A stretch of 64,000 bases of DNA, taken from the NCBI RefSeq assembly GCF_002929225.1, contig NZ_PISM01000020.1:62001-126000 (forward strand), in the 5' to 3' direction. The notes beneath the pieces were generated by a model. The model made no database searches, had not been told where the DNA came from, and saw only the letters and a list, made by a program, of their open reading frames with translations. Shown piece after piece: positions 8,746 to 17,780 of the stretch (position 1 is the first letter of the stretch; every line of letters begins with the position of its first letter). Both the position numbers and the translations under genes were made by a program. This stretch comes from Stutzerimonas kunmingensis. GTDB lineage: Bacteria; Pseudomonadota; Gammaproteobacteria; Pseudomonadales; Pseudomonadaceae.

Positions 8746-9273
8746 CTACCGAGCCGGTTTCAATGCGCCGCAATCGTCCGCTATCCAGCGCGCGTGGGAT
8801 TCGATTCGCGAGGTACCGGTCTCGCTGCCTTGGCGGTATTCACTTTCCACGGTACTGACGAATTCCTTGTCGCTGATGAAGCGCGTCTCGCCCTGACCTC
8901 GGGCATCAGGGCACTCGAACCTGAATTTCCACAGCTTGTCGCCACGCTCGGTGATCTCCTGGGTACAGGCCGGATCATCCTGGAAGGGCAGCTGATCGGA
9001 CTCCACCTGAGCCTTGCTCAGACAGATCTGCACACCCTTGCCGCCGAGTTTCACGCCCTGCGCGGCCAGCATCTCCTCCATCATCCGGCGCTGGTCGGCG
9101 GGTAGATTCTCCATCTGCGCCAGCATCGCGTCCATGCCCGGCATCTGCTGGCCATCCACCTGTATATCGCCGCTGCTGAATTCCCAGAGGCCCGGCAGGA
9201 TCTGCTGCGCATGGGCGGGCATTAGCGTCAGGGAGAGGAGCGCGAAAGCGGCCAGACGTGGCAGTTGGGTCAT
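8746..9273 (-). CDS. DUF3617 family periplasmic protein
   Basis: 175 residues with a signal peptide (about 1-22, cleavage after PAHA). The mature protein starts QQILPGLWEFSSGDIQVDG, the usual DUF3617 opening. A Met-rich stretch (QQMPGMDAMLAQMENL, MMEEMLA) follows, then two cysteine-bearing segments (VQICLSKAQ, DDPACTQ). The end, ESHARWIADDCGALKPAR, is also family-like. The function is unknown. It is transcribed away from the iron-uptake locus. Confidence 0.75.
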   Translation of the reverse strand: MTQLPRLAAFALLSLTLMPAHAQQILPGLWEFSSGDIQVDGQQMPGMDAMLAQMENLPADQRRMMEEMLAAQGVKLGGKGVQICLSKAQVESDQLPFQDDPACTQEITERGDKLWKFRFECPDARGQGETRFISDKEFVSTVESEYRQGSETGTSRIESHARWIADDCGALKPAR

Positions 9274-9439
9274 GAGCGTGCCTCCGGAGATGGGTTATTC
9301 CTTCAGCCTAGTCGAGCTTTTTCTGCACCGTGCTCGAACGGACGGCGGTCGACAAAAGAACGTGATACAGCGATTGCCGATGGATTTGTGCTGTTGAGAA
9401 GCGTTAGCATTAACTCTTGCAGCGCTCATGGGAGGCCGC

Positions 9440-9955
9440 ATGGCAATTGAAGGTATGGTTCGACAGCAGATGCTGCATCGGCTCTATGCCGAGCATCACG
9501 GCTGGCTTAACGGCTGGCTGCGGCGTCAGCTGGGCTGTAATCAGCGGGCGGCCGACCTCGCGCAGGACACCTTCGTGCGGGTGATGACCAAGGATCAGGA
9601 CATGGGCGCCATCCGCGAACCCAGAGCCTACCTGCATACCATCGCCAAGGGCCTGTTGATCAACCATTGGCGGCGCCGACAGATCGAGCAGGCCTATCTT
9701 GATGCGCTGGCACTGCAACCCGAGCCCGTGGCGCCATCGCCGGAATCCCAGGCGTTGATCGTCGAAACCTTGCTGCAGGTCGACGCCATGCTGGCCCAGC
9801 TGCCGGCGAAGGTGCGCAGCGCCTTTCTCATGTCGCAGCTGCAGGGCATGACCTACGCCGCAATCGCCATCGAACTCGGCGTTTCCGAGCGGATGGTGAA
9901 GAAGTACATGGCTCAGGCCATGTTGCATTGCCTGCTGCTGGTGGCGGAGGACTGA
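9440..9955 (+). CDS. FecI-type ECF sigma factor
   Basis: 171 residues. ATG 9440 is preferred over 9428 because GGAGG (9431-9435) sits 4 nt before it. Region 2 (RAADLAQDTFVRVM, EPRAYLHTIAKGLLINHWRR) and region 4 (LPAKVRSAFLMSQLQGMTYAAIAIELGVSERMVKKYM) are typical of iron-starvation sigma factors. The gene order sigma, FecR-type regulator, siderophore receptor is the standard cell-surface signalling set: substrate binding to the receptor is relayed to FecR and frees the sigma factor to transcribe the receptor gene. The stop overlaps the fecR-type ATG (TGATG). Confidence 0.9.
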   Translation: MAIEGMVRQQMLHRLYAEHHGWLNGWLRRQLGCNQRAADLAQDTFVRVMTKDQDMGAIREPRAYLHTIAKGLLINHWRRRQIEQAYLDALALQPEPVAPSPESQALIVETLLQVDAMLAQLPAKVRSAFLMSQLQGMTYAAIAIELGVSERMVKKYMAQAMLHCLLLVAED

Positions 9956-10917
9956 TGGGCATCGATTACCGCGTGCTGCAGGAAGCGGCGAAATGGTTTG
10001 CCGTGTTGCAGTCCGGTGCGGCCAGCGCTGGCGAGCGCCAGGCCTGGAACGCGTGGCTGGAACAGCCGGAGCATGCCCGCGCGTGGGCTAGGGTCGAACG
10101 CATCAGTGGCCAGTTCCAGCCGCTGGCCGACGATGCCGTCGGGCGCACTGCCGGCGCGATGTTGCACAGCCGCCAATCGAACCGTCGCCAGGCACTGAAG
10201 GTGCTGTCCGTGCTTTGTGGCGGCGCGGCACTGAGCCTGGCCGGCGGATCGCTGCCCTGGCGACAGTGGACGGCCGATGAGCGAACCGCGGTTGGTGAGG
10301 TGCGCGACCTGCGCCTGACTGATGGCTCGCAGCTCTGGCTGAACACCGATACCGCGGTGGATATTGCCGACGACGAGACCGCGCGCAGGCTGGCGCTTTA
10401 CCGCGGTGAGCTGCTTGTCGATGCCTCGCCCAGCCAAGGCGGGCGGCCGTTGCTACTGACCAGTCGCGAAGGTCGCGTGCGCAGCGAGCAGGCCGCGCGT
10501 TTCTCGCTGCGCCAGGAAGATGGCCATACCCGCCTGAGCGTGTTCGCCGGCGTTGTGGATATCCAGCTGGATGGCTTAGGCATCACCCGTGTGGCGGCCG
10601 GGCAGCAGACCGATTTCGGACGCCGCTACATCGCCCCCTTGTCAGCGGCCCGCGCCGAACATCAGGCCTGGGCGAGCGGCGTATTACTGGCCGACAACCA
10701 GCGCCTGGAAGATTTCCTCGTCGAACTGTCGCGCTATCGACACGGCTATCTCGGCTGCGATCCGCGTATCGCCGATCTGCGGGTGGTCGGCGCCTTTCCC
10801 CTCGGTGACACCGAGCGTGTGCTGGATGCGCTGGCGGCGACGCTGCCGGTGCGAATCGAGCGGCGCATGGCCTGGTGGGTCAGCCTCGAACCTGCCGCGG
10901 CACGGGGTGGCGTGTAG
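9955..10917 (+). CDS. FecR-type anti-sigma/sigma regulator
   Basis: 320 residues from ATG 9955, which overlaps the sigma-factor stop. The N-terminal cytoplasmic part has WFAVLQSGAASAGERQAWNAWLEQPEHARAWARV, the usual sigma-binding helix region. A hydrophobic segment (about residues 86-102, ALSLAGGSLPW) crosses the inner membrane. The periplasmic FecR domain follows (GEVRDLRLTDGSQLWLNTDTAV and further). The C-terminal part should contact the signalling (STN) domain of the receptor encoded at 11017. No frameshift or loss is evident. Confidence 0.88.
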   Translation: MGIDYRVLQEAAKWFAVLQSGAASAGERQAWNAWLEQPEHARAWARVERISGQFQPLADDAVGRTAGAMLHSRQSNRRQALKVLSVLCGGAALSLAGGSLPWRQWTADERTAVGEVRDLRLTDGSQLWLNTDTAVDIADDETARRLALYRGELLVDASPSQGGRPLLLTSREGRVRSEQAARFSLRQEDGHTRLSVFAGVVDIQLDGLGITRVAAGQQTDFGRRYIAPLSAARAEHQAWASGVLLADNQRLEDFLVELSRYRHGYLGCDPRIADLRVVGAFPLGDTERVLDALAATLPVRIERRMAWWVSLEPAAARGGV

Positions 10918-10929
10918 TTCGTTGCGGGC

Positions 10930-10948
10930 GCGAATAAAAAATATTCGC
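10930..10948. promoter_or_regulatory. Perfect AT-rich inverted repeat before the receptor gene
   Basis: GCGAATA (10930-10936), AAAAA spacer, TATTCGC (10942-10948). It lies 12 bp after the fecR-type stop and 69 bp before the receptor ATG. It could be an operator, or a hairpin separating regulator and receptor transcripts; there is no clear T tract on the plus strand. Confidence 0.4.
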
Positions 10949-11016
10949 ATCTGCAGTTCCCTTTCTTCGATCTGGTTGGGCATAGGGCTAAATCCGTCAC
11001 TCGAACAGGAACACCC

Positions 11017-13509
11017 ATGCGCTCGACCGCCTTGCCGTTCATTCCCAATCGCTCCCGCGCCTTGGCGCTCGGCATTCGTGCCGCGCTGCTGTGCCTGCCG
11101 CTGGCCAGCGTCGTGCCCGGCGCTGCCATGGCGCAGTCTGCGACCCAGCAGGTGGTGCGCAGCTACGACATTCCCGCCGGCCCGCTCTCCAGCGTACTGA
11201 GCCGTTTCGCCGGTGAAGCAGGTGTGCTGCTCTCGGTGGATGGCAGCCTGCTGCAGGGCATGGACAGCAACGGCCTGCAAGGGCAGTACGGCGTTGACGA
11301 CGGTTTCGCTGCGCTGCTGCAGGGTAGCGGCCTGCAAGCCGTTCGCGACAGCCAGGGCAACTACTCGCTAGCGCGCCGCAGCGCGCAGACCGACGCCGTC
11401 GAACTGCAACCGATGACCGTCGAAGGCTTCGCCTTGGGCAACGCGCTGGGTTCGATGGAAGGCTACAACGCGACCCACAGCAGCGTGGCGACCAAGACCA
11501 GTATGCCGTTGGCAGAGACTTCGCAGACCGTTTCGGTGGTCACCCGCCAGCAGATCGAGGATCAGGGCTCACGCTCGATCGCCCAGGCGGTGCGCTACAC
11601 GCCGGGCCTGATGAGCACGCCCTATGGCGCCACCACCCGCTACGACTATGTCGCCATGCGCGGCATCACCGATGGCTCGGTGGACAACCTTTACCTCGAC
11701 GGTCAGAAGCTGCTGGGCGACAGCGGCACCTACAGCAGTCTGCAGGTCGATCCGTACTTCATCGAGCGCATCGACATCCTCAAGGGACCGTCCTCGGTCC
11801 TCTATGGCCGCAGCCTGCCCGGCGGCCTGGTGGCGATGACCAGCAAGAAGCCGCAGAAGGAAGCCAGCCGCCAGCTGCAGTTCTCCTACGGCAGCAATGA
11901 TTACAAGCAGGCAGCGTTCGATTTCACCGGGCCTCTGGATGACGAGCGCATCAGTTATCGATTGGTCGGCGTGGCCAAGGATGCCGACAACCAGGTCGAT
12001 GGAATCGAGGAGCAACGCTTTGCGGTGATGCCCTCGGTGAGCATCGACTTCACCGAAGACACCCGCCTGACCCTGCTGGCGATGCTGCAACGCGATCCGG
12101 AGAGCGGCTACCACGGCGGATTACCGGCCGATGGCACGGTGACGTCGCGCAACGGTCAGCGCATCTCGCGCAGCTTCTTCGAGGGCGACGAGGACTACGA
12201 GAAGTTCGAGCGCGACCAGCAGATGATCGGCTATCAGCTCGAGCACCGTTTCAACGATGTCGTTTCGGCGCGGCAGAACTTCCAGTACCTGGACTCCACC
12301 GTGGACTCGGGGCAGGTCTATCAGTACGGCTACGTGGCCCCAGGTTCCGATGAACTGGTGCGCTACTACACCGGGGCCGACGAAGCGCTGCACGCCTGGA
12401 CCATCGACAACCAGTTGCAGTTCCTCTTCGATACCGGCGCACTCAGCCATACCCTGGTGACCGGCCTCGACTACCAGCGGCGCAAGGCCAAGGTGGTTTA
12501 CGACGCAGCCTACGGCCTGCCCTCGGTCAATCCCTACACCGGTGCCGTAGGTGCGGGCAGCCCGGTGTTCTACCACCAGTACGACGAAACCCGTGAGCTG
12601 GAGCAGACGGGCCTCTATGTGCAGGACCTGATCAGCCTCGGCAACTGGCGCTTCTCGCTGGGTGTTCGCCAGGATTGGGTGGACGTCTCGTTCGATCACA
12701 CCAACGATGCGAGCTACGGCGATCAGTCCGATAGCGCCAAGCTCGAGCAATTCACTGGTCGCGTTGGTGTGCTCTACGCCTTTGATAACGGCCTGTCGCC
12801 CTACGCCAGCTACTCCGAGTCGTTCAATCCCAACGCAACTGCGGCCTATAACGCGAATGGCAGCGGCGGCTTCGACATCACACTGCTTGATCCGACTGAA
12901 GGCGAACAGTACGAGGTGGGCCTGAAGTATCAGCCGCTGGGCACCGACGATCTCTACACCATCTCCTACTTCGACTTGAAGCAGTCGAACCTGGCGAACA
13001 AGGATTCCAACGAGAATTTCTACCGCGCGGTGGGCGAACTTACCTCCAAAGGCGTGGAAGTCGAAGCTCGTCTGCGGCCGCTGGAACAGGTCAATGTCAT
13101 CGCCAGCTATACCTACATGGACGTCGAGTATTCCAAGGACTTCACCGGTGCTGCCGGCGTCAACAATCGCGACAACACGCCCAACGCGGTGGCGCGCAAC
13201 ATGGCCTCGCTGTGGACCGACTACACCTTCGACCGAGGGCCGTTGGCCGGTTTGCAGGTGGGAGGTGGCGCACGCTACTTCGGCAAGAGCTGGGCTGACG
13301 CGGAGAACACCCTGCGCATTCCGTCCTACACACTGTACGACGCCATGCTCGGTTATGACCTGTCTCGCGTCGGGCTGCAGGGTGTCGGCGTGCGCCTGAA
13401 CCTGAACAACCTCACCGATGAGAAGTACGTCGCCGCGTGCAACAGCCTGAGCCAGTGCTACTACGGCGAGGAGCGCAATGTCATGGCTACCGTGACCTAC
13501 GACTTCTGA
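11017..13509 (+). CDS. TonB-dependent siderophore receptor with STN signalling domain
   Basis: 830 residues. Signal peptide to about residue 41 (AMAQS), then an STN domain (about 45-125: RSYDIPAGPLSSVLSRFAGEAG, LQGQYGVDDGFAALLQGSGL), a plug domain (about 160-275, with SVVTRQQIEDQGS and IDILKGPSSVLYGRSLPGG), and a 22-strand-type barrel ending in the aromatic VTYDF. The C-terminal Cys pair (CNSLSQCYYGEERN) resembles receptors for hydroxamate siderophores of the FhuA/FoxA/FpvA class. The exact ligand cannot be told from sequence. The upstream sigma/FecR pair is expected to control it in response to its own substrate. Confidence 0.9.
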   Translation: MRSTALPFIPNRSRALALGIRAALLCLPLASVVPGAAMAQSATQQVVRSYDIPAGPLSSVLSRFAGEAGVLLSVDGSLLQGMDSNGLQGQYGVDDGFAALLQGSGLQAVRDSQGNYSLARRSAQTDAVELQPMTVEGFALGNALGSMEGYNATHSSVATKTSMPLAETSQTVSVVTRQQIEDQGSRSIAQAVRYTPGLMSTPYGATTRYDYVAMRGITDGSVDNLYLDGQKLLGDSGTYSSLQVDPYFIERIDILKGPSSVLYGRSLPGGLVAMTSKKPQKEASRQLQFSYGSNDYKQAAFDFTGPLDDERISYRLVGVAKDADNQVDGIEEQRFAVMPSVSIDFTEDTRLTLLAMLQRDPESGYHGGLPADGTVTSRNGQRISRSFFEGDEDYEKFERDQQMIGYQLEHRFNDVVSARQNFQYLDSTVDSGQVYQYGYVAPGSDELVRYYTGADEALHAWTIDNQLQFLFDTGALSHTLVTGLDYQRRKAKVVYDAAYGLPSVNPYTGAVGAGSPVFYHQYDETRELEQTGLYVQDLISLGNWRFSLGVRQDWVDVSFDHTNDASYGDQSDSAKLEQFTGRVGVLYAFDNGLSPYASYSESFNPNATAAYNANGSGGFDITLLDPTEGEQYEVGLKYQPLGTDDLYTISYFDLKQSNLANKDSNENFYRAVGELTSKGVEVEARLRPLEQVNVIASYTYMDVEYSKDFTGAAGVNNRDNTPNAVARNMASLWTDYTFDRGPLAGLQVGGGARYFGKSWADAENTLRIPSYTLYDAMLGYDLSRVGLQGVGVRLNLNNLTDEKYVAACNSLSQCYYGEERNVMATVTYDF

Positions 13510-13522
13510 TCAACGCTGAACT

Positions 13523-13556
13523 GCCGCCGGCCCCACAGGTCCGGCGGCTTTGTGCT
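13523..13556 (+). terminator. Hairpin after the receptor gene
   Basis: GCCGCCGG (13523-13530) pairs with CCGGCGGC (13541-13548) around a 10-nt loop, followed by TTTGTGCTTT. It would attenuate transcription between receptor and PepSY gene. Confidence 0.65.
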
Positions 13557-13579
13557 TTCTGAAGGACGGACAACCGACG

Positions 13580-14785
13580 ATGCGTTCCATTCTCGTGCTC
13601 CTGCACCGCTACATCGGCCTGGCCACGGCGATCTTCCTGTTTCTCGCCGGCATTACCGGCAGCATCCTGGCCTTCCATCACGAGCTGGACGAATGGCTCA
13701 ACCCGGAGTTCTACCACACCACCAGTGAGGGACCGGTGCTGGCGCCGGGAACGTTGGTGGAACGCGTCGAGCAGGCCAACCCGCGTATGCAGGTCTGGTA
13801 CATGGAGTTTCCCAGTGAGCCCGGTCACGCCGCTTTGATGGCACTGGTGCCGCGTAACGATCCGGCGACTGGCAAGCCGTACGGCGAGCGCCCGGTGGTG
13901 CAGTACATCGATGCGGTGAGCGGGGACCCGGTGGGCACGCGTTACTGGGGCGAATGCTGCTTCTCGCGCAAGAACTTCGTGCCCTTCATCCTCGAGTTTC
14001 ACTACAACCTGTCGCTGCCGGGCAACTGGGGGCTGTGGTTGATGGGTATCGTGGCGATCGCCTGGGTGATCGATTGCTTCGTCTCGCTGGTGCTGACCTT
14101 TCCTCGTGGCCGGCCGTTCTTTTCCAAGTGGTGGACGTCCTGGAAGATCAAGCGCCAGCGCATGAACCACGACGTACATCGCGCAGGCGGCCTGTGGCTG
14201 TGGCTGCTGCTCACGCCGGTGGCGGTCAGCAGCGTGGCGATGAACCTGCCGGAGCAGGTGTTCAAGCCGGTGGTATCGCTGTTCTCGCCTGTTGAGCCGA
14301 GCGTCTACGAGGCCCGCGGGCGGATGCCGGCTGAGCAGTTGGGCACCACCGCTTACGACTTCCACCAGGCGTACGACTACGCCATGCAGCACGCCGCCGA
14401 GCTCGGCCTGAGCGAGGCAATCACCGAGCTGTACTACAGCTTCGAATACAACTTCTACGGCGCCGGCTTTGGCGAGCACGACAGCAACCAGGGCAACGCC
14501 TGGCTGTTCTTCCATGGCACCGACGGTCGTCTGCTGGGGCAGGAGATTCCCGGCCAGGGCACGCTGGGGCAGCAGTTCCATCTGCTGCAGCCGGCTATCC
14601 ATGGCGGGCGCATCCTCGGCCTACCAGGGCGCATCCTCATCGCCGTGCTGGGCGTGGCGATCGCGGTGTTGTCGGTCACCGGTGTGGTGATCTGGTGGCG
14701 CAAGCGACGAGCACGCATCAGCGCGGTGCTGCGTGAACCTCGCAGGGGAAGCGCGGCGTCGGTAAGTTCGGTCGGTGAGCCATGA
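13580..14785 (+). CDS. PepSY-associated TM protein (siderophore-locus membrane reductase-like)
   Basis: 401 residues from ATG 13580. It opens MRSILVLLHRYIGLATAIFLFLAGITGS, the usual PepSY_TM start with an HRY motif and first membrane helix, then a large periplasmic part with a PepSY region. Further helices lie near residues 150-175 (WGLWLMGIVAIAWVIDCFV) and 195-220. A last helix near 350-372 is followed by a basic tail (WWRKRRAR). Proteins of this family often sit beside siderophore receptors and are thought to reduce ferric siderophores or handle heme at the inner membrane. Position right after the receptor supports this. No direct evidence of substrate is visible. Confidence 0.82.
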   Translation: MRSILVLLHRYIGLATAIFLFLAGITGSILAFHHELDEWLNPEFYHTTSEGPVLAPGTLVERVEQANPRMQVWYMEFPSEPGHAALMALVPRNDPATGKPYGERPVVQYIDAVSGDPVGTRYWGECCFSRKNFVPFILEFHYNLSLPGNWGLWLMGIVAIAWVIDCFVSLVLTFPRGRPFFSKWWTSWKIKRQRMNHDVHRAGGLWLWLLLTPVAVSSVAMNLPEQVFKPVVSLFSPVEPSVYEARGRMPAEQLGTTAYDFHQAYDYAMQHAAELGLSEAITELYYSFEYNFYGAGFGEHDSNQGNAWLFFHGTDGRLLGQEIPGQGTLGQQFHLLQPAIHGGRILGLPGRILIAVLGVAIAVLSVTGVVIWWRKRRARISAVLREPRRGSAASVSSVGEP

Positions 14786-14810
14786 TGGTCATGAGGTGAA
14801 GCGTCCCCTC

Positions 14811-15040
14811 AACCCTATGCTGGGCGCCCCAGCCGTCTCACCGGGAGGGGCGAGGGGGTTGGATCGCAGAGGTATGTGAGTATTACGGCAGTGTTCGATG
14901 ATTGTGCAGCCAAGATGGTTGCTGCGCCGTGCTGACGTCCGAAGCGTGCCGCCTCTGGGCCGGGTGTTGATTCGCCAGAGCCTGCGCCATCATCGAACAG
15001 TCCCCTCGCCCCTTGGGGAGAGGGCTAGAGGGGGCGGGCT
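14811..15040. repeat. Complex intergenic inverted repeats (REP/MITE-like)
   Basis: The 313-bp gap at 14786-15098 has no gene. It holds an inner hairpin CTGGG/CCCAG near 14820-14833 flanked by CCTCAACCC and GGGGTTGG. GTTCGATGAT (14892-14901) pairs with ATCATCGAAC (14989-14998). A compact hairpin CCCTC-g-CCCC tt GGGG-a-GAGGG occupies 15003-15024. Such G/C-run palindromes resemble dispersed repeats of pseudomonads. The outer match over about 100 bp suggests a small non-autonomous element. Confidence 0.5.
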
Positions 15041-15098
15041 TCCAGGCCCAGCGCCAGCTATGGTCGGTACACCGCGAGCGCCAACAGGCTCGCTTTCC

Positions 15099-15734
15099 TC
15101 ACTCCGCCTGCTTGACCAGCTCAGGCAACTGCTCGGCCAGTTTCTGCACCCGCAAAGGCGAGCGGATAAAGCCCTGCTGCCGACCATCCGGGCCGATCAG
15201 GACCAGGTTGCCGCTGTGGTCGACGGTGTAGTTTTCCTTGCTGGTATCGCCGGGTATGAAGGGAATGCCGACACCGTTGGCCAGCGTCTGGATATCGTCC
15301 AGCGGGCCGGTCAGGCCCTGGAAACCGGCGTTGAAGTAGCCGAGGTATTCCTTGAGTTTTTCCGGCGTGTCGCGATTCGGATCGACGCTGACGAGGATGA
15401 TGCGCAGCTGGTAGCGCACGGCGTCCGGCAGCATGCCGTTGAGTTGGCGCAGTTCGGCCAGGGTAGTGGGGCAGATGTCCGGGCAGAAGGTGTAGCCGAA
15501 GAACAGCAGCGTCCACTGCCCGTCCAGTTCGTTCAGTTTTACCGCTTCGCCGTCTTGGTCCGTCAGGCTCAGCGACGGCACCGTGCGGCTCTGCGGCAGC
15601 ACGACGATGCCGGCATCCAGCAACTGCGTGGGATCGAGCTGGCGCTGGCTGTTGAGCACCTTGGAAACCGTCAGCCCGACGACCAGCGCGATCAGCGCAA
15701 TGAGGATGAAGACGGTTTTCTGGATGCGGGTCAT
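15099..15734 (-). CDS. SCO1/SenC copper chaperone for cytochrome oxidase
   Basis: 211 residues with one N-terminal membrane anchor (about 8-26) and a thioredoxin-like domain outside. The copper-binding CxxxC is in FGYTFCPDICPTTLAEL (about residues 85-101), and the partner His is in DHSGNLVLIGPDG (about 172-184). SCO proteins help build the CuA centre of subunit II. It is the last gene of the assembly set ctaA-cyoE-sco, 21 bp after cyoE. Confidence 0.92.
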   Translation of the reverse strand: MTRIQKTVFILIALIALVVGLTVSKVLNSQRQLDPTQLLDAGIVVLPQSRTVPSLSLTDQDGEAVKLNELDGQWTLLFFGYTFCPDICPTTLAELRQLNGMLPDAVRYQLRIILVSVDPNRDTPEKLKEYLGYFNAGFQGLTGPLDDIQTLANGVGIPFIPGDTSKENYTVDHSGNLVLIGPDGRQQGFIRSPLRVQKLAEQLPELVKQAE

Positions 15735-15755
15735 GGATGTCCTTTGGGCGACTAT

Positions 15756-16655
15756 CTAGAAATCGAGCAGCAGATAATGATCAACCAGCAGCGCGATGAA
15801 CAGCGCGAACAGGTACCAGATGCTGAATTTGAAGGTCTTGATTGCCGCATGTGGCCGGCTGTCGCGGTACAGCGCGATCGTCCAGTAGAGGAAGCGTGCA
15901 CCCAGCAACGCTGCGGCGGCGAGGTACAGCGGGCCGCTCATGTGAATGGCGAACGGCATGAAGCTGACCGCCAGCAGCATCACCGTGTAGAGCAGGATAT
16001 GCACCTTGGTGTAGTGCACGCCGTGGGTCACCGGCAGCATCGGCACGTTGACCTTGGCGTACTCGTCCTTGCGGTGAATCGCCAGCGCCCAGAAGTGCGG
16101 CGGCGTCCAGGCGAAGATGATCAGCACCAGCAGTAGCGGTTCGGCGGTGACCTGGCCGGTCACCGCGACCCAGCCGAGCAGCGGCGGTGCGGCGCCGGCG
16201 AGTCCGCCGATGACGATGTTCTGCGGCGTGGCGCGTTTGAGAAAGCCGGTATAGATCACCGCATAGCCGATCAGCGAGGCCAGGGTCAGCCAGGCGGCGA
16301 GGGCATTGGTGAAGGTCAGCAGCAGGGCCAGCCCGCTGACGCCGAGAGCGAAAGCGAAGGTCAGTGCCGCCGCTGGCGAGACCCGGCCTTCAGCCAGGGG
16401 TCGCTTGTGGGTGCGGGCCATCACCGAATCGATCTGCCGGTCCACCACATGGTTCACCGCCGCCGCGCCACCGGCACACAGGGCGATGCCCAGATTGCCG
16501 AACAGCAGCACCGTCCAGGGCACGCCGGCGCGGGTGGCGAGGAACATGCCCACCAGCGAGGTGATGAGCATCAGCAGCACCACCTTCGGCTTGGTCAGCT
16601 CCAGGTAGTCGCGCCAGCTGGCCTGGGCGCTGCGTTCGCTGAGTAGAGTCGCCAT
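15756..16655 (-). CDS. cyoE: Protoheme IX farnesyltransferase (heme O synthase)
   Basis: 299 residues from ATG 16655 (MATLLSERSAQASWRDYLELTKPKVV). The open frame runs much further upstream but only as an antisense-frame artefact over ctaA. The prenyl-binding NxxxD motif is in NHVVDRQIDSVMARTHKRPL (about residues 70-89), a hallmark of UbiA-type farnesyltransferases, and there are about nine membrane helices. It adds farnesyl to heme b to make heme O, which CtaA (encoded 18 bp upstream) turns into heme A for the aa3 oxidase. Confidence 0.95.
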   Translation of the reverse strand: MATLLSERSAQASWRDYLELTKPKVVLLMLITSLVGMFLATRAGVPWTVLLFGNLGIALCAGGAAAVNHVVDRQIDSVMARTHKRPLAEGRVSPAAALTFAFALGVSGLALLLTFTNALAAWLTLASLIGYAVIYTGFLKRATPQNIVIGGLAGAAPPLLGWVAVTGQVTAEPLLLVLIIFAWTPPHFWALAIHRKDEYAKVNVPMLPVTHGVHYTKVHILLYTVMLLAVSFMPFAIHMSGPLYLAAAALLGARFLYWTIALYRDSRPHAAIKTFKFSIWYLFALFIALLVDHYLLLDF

Positions 16656-16672
16656 GGGGGTTCTCCTTGTGG

Positions 16673-17728
16673 TCATGCGCGGGGCAGATCGAGCTGCCCC
16701 GTCGTGTTCGAAATCGATGCTGGCTCGGTTTGCCGGGCGGCATGTGCAGGCTGGCGCAGCCGGTAATTGACCAGTACCAGCACCAGCAGCAGCGCGGCAC
16801 CGCCGCCGTTGTGCGCTACGGCGACCGCCAGCGGCAGGTTGAGCAGCACGTTGCTGATGCCCAGCCCGACCTGCAGCGCCAGCGCGGCGATGAGCAGCCC
16901 CGCCAGCCGGCCGAGTCCGCGGCGCATGAGCATGGCGGCCAGCAGCAGCAACAGCAGCGTCACGCACAGTGCGCCGATGCGGTGGCTGACATGGATGGCC
17001 GTGCGTGCCTCGCCATAGAGCAGGCCGCCGAGGTAATTCGGGCCGATGTCGTGATGGGTCAGGTTGAAGGCGTTGGCGAAGTCCATCCGCGGCCACCATT
17101 CGCCATGGCAGGTGGGGAAGTCGGTGCAGGCGACGGCCGCATAGTTGCTGCTGACCCAGCCGCCGAGGGCGATCTGGACGATCACCGCGAGCATGGCGAT
17201 GCCGGCGAATTTGCGCAGACGACCGTCTACGGCCGGCAACGGAGCAAGTGCACCGGACAGCCGCAGGCACAGCAGGAACAGCAGGCTGAGGGTGGTGAAG
17301 CCGCCGAGCAGGTGCGCGGTAACCACCTGCGGCCAGAGCTGCAGGGTCACTGTCCACATGCCGAAGATCGCCTGGGCGATGACCACCGCGAGCAGTAGAA
17401 GCGGCAACTTCACCGGCTGCCCGGGTTGGCCGCGACGGCGTATCGCCTGCGCCGCCATGGCGAGAATCACCAGCCCCAGCGCGCCGGCGAAATAGCGATG
17501 GATCATCTCGTTCCAGCCCTTGGCCACTTCCAGTGGAGCCTCGGGAAAGCGCAGCGCAGCAAGACTCTGCTTGTGCTCGCTCATCGGCACCGCGAGAAAA
17601 CCATAGCAACCCGGCCAGTCCGGGCAGCCGAGGCCGGCGTGGGTCAACCGCGTATAGGCGCCGAGCAGTACGACCACCACCGCCAGCAGCGTGGCGATCA
17701 GGGCGAGGCGGTATCCGGGTTTGGCCAT
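16673..17728 (-). CDS. ctaA: Heme A synthase (COX15/CtaA)
   Basis: 351 residues, about eight membrane helices in two similar four-helix halves. Conserved segments: YTRLTHAGLGCPDWPGCYGF (about 26-45), EMIHRYFAGALG with the first heme-ligand His, VVTAHLLGGF, and in the second half HVSHRIGAL. The cysteine pair in ACTDFPTCHGEW is also family-typical. It oxidises heme O to heme A. It lies in the oxidase assembly operon between the PA0111-like gene and cyoE. Confidence 0.94.
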   Translation of the reverse strand: MAKPGYRLALIATLLAVVVVLLGAYTRLTHAGLGCPDWPGCYGFLAVPMSEHKQSLAALRFPEAPLEVAKGWNEMIHRYFAGALGLVILAMAAQAIRRRGQPGQPVKLPLLLLAVVIAQAIFGMWTVTLQLWPQVVTAHLLGGFTTLSLLFLLCLRLSGALAPLPAVDGRLRKFAGIAMLAVIVQIALGGWVSSNYAAVACTDFPTCHGEWWPRMDFANAFNLTHHDIGPNYLGGLLYGEARTAIHVSHRIGALCVTLLLLLLAAMLMRRGLGRLAGLLIAALALQVGLGISNVLLNLPLAVAVAHNGGGAALLLVLVLVNYRLRQPAHAARQTEPASISNTTGQLDLPRA

Positions 17729-17780
17729 CGGTTTCTCCTTGGGCGGCCAGTTTGGGACCGCAGCGAAACGGCAGAGTGCG

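Noticed and set aside
14898..16136. Long plus-strand open frame over the SCO and cyoE genes
   Set aside because: Composition is Gln/Arg/His-rich as expected of an antisense frame in GC-rich DNA, and the minus strand has clear genes there.
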